Below are positions 23,592-29,968 of a stretch of 64,000 nucleotides of DNA, piece by piece. The notes beneath the pieces were generated by a model. It did not search any database, had not been told where the DNA came from, and worked only from the letters and a program-made list of their open reading frames with translations. This DNA comes from Desulfarculaceae bacterium (GTDB taxonomy: Bacteria; Desulfobacterota; Desulfarculia; Desulfarculales; Desulfarculaceae): positions 62,001 through 126,000 of the forward strand of contig JAIPEN010000002.1 in the NCBI GenBank assembly GCA_021737145.1, read 5' to 3'. How positions within the stretch are numbered: position 1 is the first letter of the stretch; the number at the start of each line of letters is the position of its first letter. A program made the translations under genes and the position numbers.

Positions 23592-25010
23592 ATGCCCGCC
23601 GAAAAAAGCGGCCAGTGGGAAAAGCTGGTGCGCCGCATGGAACAGCTGTTGCGCCTCAAGTCCTTTCCCGTGGCCTTCAAGATGCTGGCCGACAAGGAAG
23701 AGCTCTCCTCCATACCCTATCTGCGGCGGCCGGAGCACAAGGTTTCCCTGTGTCAGCTGATATCCCTGGTGCGCAGTTTTGACTGGAGCGTGGGGGCGGA
23801 CCTGGACGACTTTCTCTTCGCGGCCTGCCCCTCCATCCTGGGGCTTCGGGAGCTGCCCGAGTATCACCGCGACGGCACCTTCCGCAGCATCGTGTGGGTG
23901 GCCACCAAAAAGGACGGCCAGCGCTACGAGCAGGCCATCCCCCGCCTGCCGGTTGACCAGTACCAGGCCGTGGCCATGGCCCCCCTGGTCTACGAGCCCT
24001 TTGAGCCGGACATCGTGCTCATCTACGGCAATCCGGCCCAGATGATGATGCTGATCAACGCCCTTCAGTTCCAGGACTACCAGGTGATGCAGTTCTTCTG
24101 CGTGGGCGAGTCCTCCTGCTCGGACGCCATCGCCCGCTGCTACCTGGACCACAAGCCCTCGCTGAGCATCCCTTGCTACGGCGAGCGGCGCTATGGCCAC
24201 GCCCAGGACGACGAGATGGTCATGGCCCTGCCCGCCGGCCTGATGGCCAAGGCCCTGGCCGGCCTGGAGGCCCTGTACCGCCGGGGGGTGCGCTATCCCA
24301 TCAGCTTCTCCGGGGTGGAGGGCGACATCACCGCCGCCCTGCCGGTGTCCTACACCCGGCTGGAGGAGATGCTGTCCAAGGTGCGGGGCATGCCTCACGG
24401 GGTGGTGGTGGGCCTCACCGGCAGCATCGCCAGCGGCAAGAGCACCGTGGCCCGCCGCTTGGTGGAGCTGGGGGCCCATCTCATCGACTTCGACCTCATC
24501 GCCCGCCAGGTGGTGGAGCCGGGCCAGCCCGCCTACCAGGAGATCGTGGACTACTTCGGCAAGCAGGTGCTCGACGACCAGGGCGGCCTGGACCGCAAGA
24601 AGATGTCGGCCATCGTGTTCTCGGACCTGGAGAAGCGCAAAAAGCTGGAGGGCTTCACCCACCCGCGCATCTACGAGGAGTTCTTCGCCCAGCTCCAGGC
24701 CATAACCGCCAAGGACCCCCAGGGCGTGGTCATGGTGGACGTGCCCCTGCTGGTGGAGCTGAACCTCATGTACCTGTTCGAAAAGAACGTGGTGGTCTAC
24801 GTGACCCCCGAGGTGCAGGTGGAGCGGCTCATGGCCCGGGACGGCATCAGCCAAGACGAGGCCGAGCAGATCATGGCCAACCAGTTGGGCATGGACCAGA
24901 AGAAGGGCTTCGCGGACATGGTGATCAACAACGACGGCACGCCCGAGCAAACCGAGGAGCAGATCCTGGCCCTGTGGGACGAGCTCAAGGCCCTGGCCAT
25001 GGCGGACTGA
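23592..25010 (+). CDS. DUF169 domain fused to dephospho-CoA kinase (CoaE)
   Basis: The 472-residue protein has two complete parts. Residues 1-262 are DUF169, with VSLCQLISLVRSFDW, VLIYGNPAQMMML and QDDEMVMALPAGLM. Residues 270-472 are a dephospho-CoA kinase, with the P-loop GSIASGKST (Gly277-Lys283), LIDFDLIARQVVEP, VMVDVPLLVELNLMYLF and the lid segment MARDGISQDEAEQIM. A second, stand-alone CoaE lies at 46971-47594, so this copy is not needed for basal CoA synthesis and probably acts on a CoA-like ligand or in regulation; that is inference. It starts six bases after the PHP gene, and the lipoprotein gene starts seven bases after its stop. No frameshift is seen at the junction. Confidence 0.9.
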   Translation: MPAEKSGQWEKLVRRMEQLLRLKSFPVAFKMLADKEELSSIPYLRRPEHKVSLCQLISLVRSFDWSVGADLDDFLFAACPSILGLRELPEYHRDGTFRSIVWVATKKDGQRYEQAIPRLPVDQYQAVAMAPLVYEPFEPDIVLIYGNPAQMMMLINALQFQDYQVMQFFCVGESSCSDAIARCYLDHKPSLSIPCYGERRYGHAQDDEMVMALPAGLMAKALAGLEALYRRGVRYPISFSGVEGDITAALPVSYTRLEEMLSKVRGMPHGVVVGLTGSIASGKSTVARRLVELGAHLIDFDLIARQVVEPGQPAYQEIVDYFGKQVLDDQGGLDRKKMSAIVFSDLEKRKKLEGFTHPRIYEEFFAQLQAITAKDPQGVVMVDVPLLVELNLMYLFEKNVVVYVTPEVQVERLMARDGISQDEAEQIMANQLGMDQKKGFADMVINNDGTPEQTEEQILALWDELKALAMAD

Positions 25011-25017
25011 GCCGGCC

Positions 25018-25548
25018 ATGACCCAGCCCTCTCGCTCCGGCCGGGCGGCGCGCGCCCTGGGCGGCCTGCTCGCGGCCGCGTTGCTGCTGGCCGCCTGCTC
25101 GGGCGGGGAGGCGGACAGCGGCCTGCCCGAGCTGCTGCGCGAGCTGGGCTTTGGCGAGCGCCAGGCCTCCAACGCGCCCCCGGCCCGCAACTTCAGCAAG
25201 AGCGTGGAGGGCCTGACCCTGTGGGTGGCCCTGCCCGAGCGCAGCGCCAAGCCCAAGGGGCCGGTGCTGCTGGTCAAGGTCCTGGGGCCCGGGGGGGCCC
25301 AGGACGCCCGCACCGACCAGGTCCTGGTGGAGCGGCCCGAGGTGGGCAGGCTGTTCGCCACGGCCAGCCAGGGGACCTATCCCCCCGAGGCGCTCAAGGA
25401 GGTGCTGGGCCAGGCTCTGGCCGGGGCGGCCCGGCCGCCGGGGCAGGGCGCGGTGGTCACCAGCCCCAAGCGGGGCTGGTCCCTGAGCGTGCCCTTTGAG
25501 CACGGCCACCTGCGCCTGGCGGCCCTGATCAGGCACGGGATGCCCTAA
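25018..25548 (+). CDS. Predicted lipoprotein of unknown function
   Basis: The 176-residue product has a lipoprotein signal (GGLLAAALLLAAC, lipidated Cys27). The mature domain reads as a small alpha/beta unit with FSKSVEGLTLWVALPERS and KGPVLLVKVLGPGG. No family was recognised. It follows the DUF169-CoaE gene by seven bases and so is the last gene of that operon, or the first of a weakly expressed unit. Its presence would place one product of the operon at the cell envelope. Confidence 0.65.
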   Translation: MTQPSRSGRAARALGGLLAAALLLAACSGGEADSGLPELLRELGFGERQASNAPPARNFSKSVEGLTLWVALPERSAKPKGPVLLVKVLGPGGAQDARTDQVLVERPEVGRLFATASQGTYPPEALKEVLGQALAGAARPPGQGAVVTSPKRGWSLSVPFEHGHLRLAALIRHGMP

Positions 25549-25587
25549 ACCCTGGCCACCCGCTTTGGCGGGGGCTACAATTGGATC

Positions 25588-25794
25588 ATGGAAAACAACC
25601 GCAGCTTGCAGATTGTGCAAAAGGGCGCCTCGCCCCCCTGCCTGGGGCCGCGGGGCGTTTTTTGCCGGGGCTGCCCCGGCTGGCCGGCCATGCGCCGGGC
25701 CGCCTCTCCGGGCGGTCCCTGGGAAGGCTCCCTGATCCACTGCCCCTGCACCGGCCTGAGCGTCCGGAGCCTGCCCCGCGAGAAACGGAGCTGA
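25588..25794 (+). CDS. Small cysteine-rich hypothetical protein
   Basis: A 68-codon frame ends one base before the next ATG. Cysteines occur in a spaced pattern: Cys18, CRGC (26-29) and CPC (52-54), with GCPGWP and HCPCTGL, which could bind a metal. A TACAAT sequence lies a few bases before the ATG and there is no clear ribosome site. A second open frame (25581-25814) overlaps it in another phase, so coding status is uncertain. Close packing against the DUF3047 gene and the Cys spacing favour this frame. Confidence 0.4.
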   Translation: MENNRSLQIVQKGASPPCLGPRGVFCRGCPGWPAMRRAASPGGPWEGSLIHCPCTGLSVRSLPREKRS

Positions 25795-25795
25795 C

Positions 25796-26437
25796 ATGCG
25801 CCGCGTTGGCCTGATCCTGCTGGCTCTATTGGGCCTGGTTTTGGCGGCCGGACTGGCTCCCCTGGTGGTGGGCGACTTCAGCGGGGGCGACCTGTCCGGC
25901 TGGGAGCCCGAGGAGTTCAGCGGGCGCACCGCCTACAGCCTGGTGACCGACAACGGCCGCCAGGTGCTCATGGCGGTGAGCTCGGGCACCGCCTCCGGTT
26001 TGGTCAAGAAGGTGGAGCTGGAGCTCAACGACCGCCCCATGCTCAGTTGGTCCTGGAAGATTCAGGGAACCCTGGCCAAGGGAAACGGCCTGACCAAGGA
26101 GGGCGATGACTTCGCGGCCCGGGTCTATCTGGTTTTCCCGTCGTTCTTTTTCTGGAACACCCGGGCCATCACCTACGTGTGGGCCAACCGCCTGCCCGTG
26201 GGGCGCGCCTGGCCCAACGCCTTTACCGGCAAGGCGGTGATGATGCTGGCCGTGGACAGCGGTGAGGCCAAGGCGGGCCAATGGGTCAGCCACCGCCGCG
26301 ACGTGCTGGCCGACTACCGCCGCCTGTTCGGAGAAGACCCGCCCACCCTGGGCGCGGTGGCCCTGATGACCGACAGCGACAACAGCAAGGGCCGGGCCAA
26401 GGCCTGGTACGGCGACATCGCCCTGTCGCCCAGATAG
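25796..26437 (+). CDS. DUF3047-family exported protein
   Basis: The 213-residue protein has an N-terminal hydrophobic signal (VGLILLALLGLVLAAGLAP) followed by a single beta-sandwich-like domain. Family motifs are LSWSWKIQGTL, GDDFAARVYLVFPSFFFWNTRAITYVWAN, GQWVSHRRDVLADYRRLFGEDPP and VALMTDSDNSKGRAKAWYGDI. The function of DUF3047 is unknown; carbohydrate-binding-like folds are suspected because of the conserved Trp residues and Asp-rich turn. The start overlaps the upstream small frame and lies close to it. A full copy of the 120-bp repeat begins two bases after its stop codon. Confidence 0.85.
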   Translation: MRRVGLILLALLGLVLAAGLAPLVVGDFSGGDLSGWEPEEFSGRTAYSLVTDNGRQVLMAVSSGTASGLVKKVELELNDRPMLSWSWKIQGTLAKGNGLTKEGDDFAARVYLVFPSFFFWNTRAITYVWANRLPVGRAWPNAFTGKAVMMLAVDSGEAKAGQWVSHRRDVLADYRRLFGEDPPTLGAVALMTDSDNSKGRAKAWYGDIALSPR

Positions 26438-26438
26438 G

Positions 26439-26558
26439 CGGCTTGGCCAAACGGCGGGGGACTGTGTTGCCGGCGGCGCTCAGGCCTTGATGTAGCTTTA
26501 ACTACACCTCCGGCCTTGGCTCGCCGGTCGCCTTGTCCGCCGCCGCTTGGCTGTGCCG
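26439..26558 (+). repeat. Dispersed 120-bp structured repeat, copy C
   Basis: Architecture 50-20-50. The central hairpin is at 26489-26508, with stem GATGTAG/CTACACC (one mismatch) and loop CTTTAA. The right part ends in CTTGTCCGCCGCCGCTTGG-CTGTGCCG, close to copy B. It lies between the convergent DUF3047 and nitrilase-family genes and starts two bases past the DUF3047 stop. Confidence 0.75.
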
Positions 26559-26581
26559 CTCGGGCGGCAATCTTTTTTATT

Positions 26582-27406
26582 TTAGCCGACCACTCTAAGG
26601 CGCGGCTTCTGGCCGGGGGCGGGCACTTCCTTGTTGCGGCTGGCCACCCGGCGGTAGAGCAGGGGCCGCCGGTTGGGGAAGAGCACCTCCTCTTCCCGCC
26701 AGCTTTCCGCCTGTTCCAGGTCGATCTCCACCGAAGCGATCTCCTCGCCGCCCCCCAGGGCCAGCAGCTCGTCGCCGTGGGGGCCGTAGACCGCGCTGCC
26801 TCCGGCGAACACCGGCCCGGGCCGGTTCACGTAGACCACGAAGTATTGGTTGAAGGCCGCCGCCCCCCGCATGCGCCGACGCATGTAGGGCACCGGGAAG
26901 TGGGCCGGCACGGCCGAGATGTTCACCACCAGGCGGGCCCCGTTCAGGGCCAACACCCGCCACACCTCGCTGAAGGCCGAGTCATAGCAGATGTTGAGCC
27001 CCAAACGGCCCAAGGGGGTCGAAAAGACCTTGAGCTTGTTGCCGGGCACGAAGCCCTCGGTCCAGTGGATATGGGCCTTGGCATAGCTCTTGGCCCCGGC
27101 CGGGTCCATGTAGGTGGCCAGGTTGCGGTAGTTGTCGCCCTGCCGCCGCAGCTCGCCCAGCACCACCCGGGCCCCGCACTGCTTCACGTGTTGCCACACC
27201 TGGCGCGAGGCGTCGTGCAGATGGCACTTGGCCTGGCGGTAGAGGTAGCCCTCCGGCTTCACGTCCGAGGGGTGGCCCTGCAGGATCAGCTCGGGGAAGA
27301 CGATCAGGTCGCTGTGGCGCTCGCTGCTGATGATCTCCATGAGCCGGTCCAGGTGGCCCTCCAGGTCGTCGGGCTGGAAGTTTAGCTGGGCCAGGGTGAT
27401 CTTCAT
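26582..27406 (-). CDS. Carbon-nitrogen hydrolase (nitrilase superfamily)
   Basis: The 274-residue cytoplasmic amidohydrolase has the catalytic triad Glu39 (LIVFPELIL), Lys110 (KAHIHW) and Cys140 (LNICYDSAF). Members hydrolyse amides or carbamoyl groups; the subfamily is not clear from sequence. The start at 27406 is chosen because the strand KITLAQLNF of the core begins there; the longer open frame to 28510 is an antisense-style artefact overlapping asnB. It lies 14 bases downstream of asnB on the same strand, so the amidotransferase and the amidase are co-transcribed. Confidence 0.9.
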   Translation of the reverse strand: MKITLAQLNFQPDDLEGHLDRLMEIISSERHSDLIVFPELILQGHPSDVKPEGYLYRQAKCHLHDASRQVWQHVKQCGARVVLGELRRQGDNYRNLATYMDPAGAKSYAKAHIHWTEGFVPGNKLKVFSTPLGRLGLNICYDSAFSEVWRVLALNGARLVVNISAVPAHFPVPYMRRRMRGAAAFNQYFVVYVNRPGPVFAGGSAVYGPHGDELLALGGGEEIASVEIDLEQAESWREEEVLFPNRRPLLYRRVASRNKEVPAPGQKPRLRVVG

Positions 27407-27420
27407 GGCGGCCTCTCTTC

Positions 27421-29070
27421 CTAGGCCGCCGGGACGGCCTGGGGCTCGCACTCCAGGAAGGGCGGGATGAAGCGCTGGCGGATGTCGTCCTCTATCTGCT
27501 GCAGATAGAAGCGGGCCAGGTCCCGGCCGTATTCCTCGTCGCCGTAGCGGTAGAGGCTGCCCTTGTCGCGGCGGATGTTCTTGTCCACCACCTCCTGGCG
27601 CACCGAGCCGCCCTTGGCCGCGGCGATGTTGGCGATGATCTGGTGGATGCCCGAGCCGGACTGGGCCGGATCCTTGGCCCGGAAGGCCAGGTAGGGCGGC
27701 ACTCCCAGCTCGGCCGCGGCCTGGCGGTGCACCCGCTTGCGCAGGTCGTCGTTGGCGCCCTCCAGCTTGAGGCGCGGCGAGATGCGCATGGCGGTCAGGA
27801 TCACGTCGCGGTCCAGGTAGGGGGCCCGGAGCTCGATGGAGTGGGCCATGGTCAGCTTGTCCTCGCGCTCCAGGGTGTCGGTGTAGAGCATGCCCAGGTC
27901 TTCCCAGAGCTTCTCGTGCAGACGCAGATAGCCGTGGTCGGCCAACACGTCGTTGTACCAGGGGTAGCCGGCGAACAGCTCGTCCGCCGCCTGGCCGGTG
28001 AACATCACCCGGATGCCGTCGGCCGCGGCCAGCTTGGCGGCCAAGTACATGGGAATGGCCACCTCCACCTGCAACAGGCCGCTCTCCTCCACGTTCTGGA
28101 TCACCTCGGGCAAAAGCTCTTCCACCACGGCCTCGTCGATGATCGAGGTCTTGAGCACCAGGCCCAGGTCTTGGGCCACCGCCTCGGCGGCCTGCACGTC
28201 GGCGCTGTCGGCGGTGCCGGTGCAGTAGCACACGATGTTCTTGCCCTCGCGCATCAACAGGTTGGCCACCAGCACGCTGTCGATGCCCCCGGAGAAGATC
28301 ACCCCCAGGGTGGACTCGGTGAGCCCGGTGAGGCGCTTGTGCAACGCCGTGGTCAGGGCTTCCTTGTAGGTTTCCACCGCCTCGCGGAAGTCGACGATGT
28401 CGATCTGGGGCGGGTCCAGGTGGTAGCCCTCGGCCAGCTCGGCTTTTTGGTCGTCGATGTAGAGCATTTCGCCGGGGTTGATGCGGATGGGCTCGTCCGT
28501 GCCGTTCCACAGGGCCTTTTTCTCGGAGGCGAAGTAGACCACCGGCCCGTTTTGGATGAAATACAGGGGTTTTTTGCCGATGGGGTCGCGGGCCACCACC
28601 ACCGCCTGGCCGTCGGTGACCGCCAGGGCGTACATGCCGTCCAGCAGGCCGCAGACCTTTTGCACCGCGTCCAACAGGTCGCCCTGATAGGCCTCCTCCA
28701 GCAGGTGCACGATCACCTCGGAGTCGCTGGTGGTCTTTATGTTGTGCTCCTTGAACAACAGGGTGCGGAGCTTTTGGTAGTTATATATCTCGCCGTTGTG
28801 GATCAGGGCCAGCTTGCCGTCGCAAGAGGCATAGGGCTGGGTGGTGGCCTCCCGGCCCACGATGCTCAGGCGGGAGTGGCCCAGGGCGATATGGGAGTCC
28901 TCGCGCAGAACGTCCTGGAGTTCCTCCACGGAACGGGTGCGCTCGATTCGATTGTCCAGATAGACCCCATGGGTGTCGGGGCCGCGATGGTCCATCTTCT
29001 TGAGCATGTCGAAGATGTCGCTGGAACAGATGCGGCCACCCTGTACGAAATGCCCACAGATGGTGCACAT
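27421..29070 (-). CDS. asnB: Asparagine synthase (glutamine-hydrolysing)
   Basis: This two-domain enzyme has an N-terminal class II glutaminase with nucleophile Cys2 (MCTICG), RGPDTHG and NGEIYNYQ. The C-terminal ATP-pyrophosphatase domain has SGGIDSVLVANLL and FTGQAADELFAGYPWY. At 549 residues it has the usual AsnB length. It could make asparagine or amidate another acid. It is followed directly by a nitrilase-family gene, an unusual pairing that may mark a specialised pathway. A leader of about 190 bases with a terminator-like hairpin precedes the gene. The ribosome site AAGGAG is ten bases before the ATG. Confidence 0.9.
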   Translation of the reverse strand: MCTICGHFVQGGRICSSDIFDMLKKMDHRGPDTHGVYLDNRIERTRSVEELQDVLREDSHIALGHSRLSIVGREATTQPYASCDGKLALIHNGEIYNYQKLRTLLFKEHNIKTTSDSEVIVHLLEEAYQGDLLDAVQKVCGLLDGMYALAVTDGQAVVVARDPIGKKPLYFIQNGPVVYFASEKKALWNGTDEPIRINPGEMLYIDDQKAELAEGYHLDPPQIDIVDFREAVETYKEALTTALHKRLTGLTESTLGVIFSGGIDSVLVANLLMREGKNIVCYCTGTADSADVQAAEAVAQDLGLVLKTSIIDEAVVEELLPEVIQNVEESGLLQVEVAIPMYLAAKLAAADGIRVMFTGQAADELFAGYPWYNDVLADHGYLRLHEKLWEDLGMLYTDTLEREDKLTMAHSIELRAPYLDRDVILTAMRISPRLKLEGANDDLRKRVHRQAAAELGVPPYLAFRAKDPAQSGSGIHQIIANIAAAKGGSVRQEVVDKNIRRDKGSLYRYGDEEYGRDLARFYLQQIEDDIRQRFIPPFLECEPQAVPAA

Positions 29071-29156
29071 GATTTATCTACTCCTTGTCCGCCGCCGCGC
29101 CCGTATTCAGGGTGGCGGCATGGGTTGGCGGGGCCGGCGCCGCACCTGGCCCGGGC

Positions 29157-29206
29157 CCCAAAAAAACGAAACCCCGCCTTTCCTGGAGAGTTACCGGAAA
29201 GAGCGG
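29157..29206 (-). terminator. Attenuator-like terminator in the asnB leader
   Basis: CCGCTCTTTCC pairs with GGAAAGGCGG (29206-29196 with 29183-29174, one bulged base) around a 12-base loop. On the minus strand it is followed by GGTTTCGTTTTTTT. It lies between the likely asnB promoter and the gene, which suggests control by premature termination. Confidence 0.6.
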
Positions 29207-29272
29207 AGTTGGCTTATAAACGACTAACTTTGCTTCAACGGTTCAGGTCAACGAACGATTAACTCTGTATTT

Positions 29273-29301
29273 AAGATAACATAGGGTCAGGGGTTGTGCA
29301 A
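29273..29301 (-). promoter_or_regulatory. Likely promoter of asnB
   Basis: TTGCAC (29301-29296), a 17-base spacer and TATCTT (29278-29273) on the minus strand. The predicted start is near 29266, giving a leader of about 195 bases. Confidence 0.5.
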
Positions 29302-29320
29302 GGATGGCCTCGGGGAAGCC

Positions 29321-29363
29321 AAAAGGCCGCCTCCCCAGGGCAGAAACTCTCGGGAAGGCGGCC
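29321..29363 (-). terminator. Terminator after the PAS-domain gene
   Basis: GGCCGCCTTCCC and GGGGAGGCGGCC (29363-29352 with 29336-29325) form a 12-bp stem with minor mismatch, followed on the minus strand by TTTT. Confidence 0.65.
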
Positions 29364-29379
29364 AGGGCGGGTGATTTTT

Positions 29380-29766
29380 TCAGCAGCGGTTCAAAGACAC
29401 CTTGAGCCCGGCGGGCCGGCCGGAGCAGTGGCAGGGCGTGCAGACCATGCTGGCCGCGAAAGAGGCCCCGTCCGCCCGGGTGAAGGTGTACACCGCCTGG
29501 TGCTCCCGGCCGCTGGTGAGGCTGTGGGCCATGTCCCGGGAGGCGCGGTAGCGGTCCCAGTGAGCCACGTGGCTCAGCAGGTTCAAACGGGGCGGAACCA
29601 TGCCCGGGGTGTAGCCCAGGAACTTGAGCACGTCCTGGCTGTGGCTGGAAAGATAGCCGCTCTCGTCCACCAGCAGGGCGGTCTGGCCCTGGAGCGGCGC
29701 GGCGGGGGCCTGCTCGGGAGCCGGCGGCTGGGGCTTGCTTTGCAGGGGCGCAAAGTGGGTGGGCAT
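29380..29766 (-). CDS. PAS-domain-like protein
   Basis: The 128-residue protein has a Pro/Ala/Gln-rich N-terminus (about 1-27) and a single domain whose secondary-structure pattern fits PAS: QTALLVDESGYLSSHSQDVLKFLGYTPG, then a helix-rich middle and YTFTRADGASFAASMVCTP. A CTPCHC motif near residue 109 could bind a metal or form a disulfide. There is no effector domain, so it would act through a partner. It is divergent from lepA. The assignment rests on pattern only. Confidence 0.6.
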   Translation of the reverse strand: MPTHFAPLQSKPQPPAPEQAPAAPLQGQTALLVDESGYLSSHSQDVLKFLGYTPGMVPPRLNLLSHVAHWDRYRASRDMAHSLTSGREHQAVYTFTRADGASFAASMVCTPCHCSGRPAGLKVSLNRC

Positions 29767-29968
29767 ATTTCTTCTCCCGGTTGGTTCAGACTAAATTTAC
29801 GATAATTGTAAATAAAAAAGCAATTGATTTGTTAGCCAGGCTAAATGGGGCCGCTTGGCCTCAACCGCCCCCCGGGCCCCCTGGCAAGGGGCTGGAGCAT
29901 TTGACGAAATCCCCTGGGGAGGATATCCTCACCCTGGCAGAGTACACCCCAAAAGATCGAGGCAATCG

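Larger units (their letters stand above)
29071..29379. other. asnB leader region and PAS-gene terminator
   Basis: This 309-base stretch has no gene. From the PAS-gene end it holds a terminator (29321-29363), a promoter (29273-29301), an AT-rich transcribed leader and a second terminator-like hairpin (29157-29206) about 90 bases before the asnB ATG. Confidence 0.65.

Noticed and set aside
22368..25361. A 997-codon open frame on the minus strand across the DUF169-CoaE operon
   Set aside because: It is antisense to four genes with clear domains. Its product is an artefact mixture of His, Gly, Leu, Gln and Val, typical of the antisense frame of GC-rich genes.
26582..28510. A 642-codon frame that would fuse about 370 residues to the nitrilase-family protein
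   Set aside because: The upstream part is a shifted frame of asnB on the same strand. The true start is the ATG at 27406 where the nitrilase fold begins.
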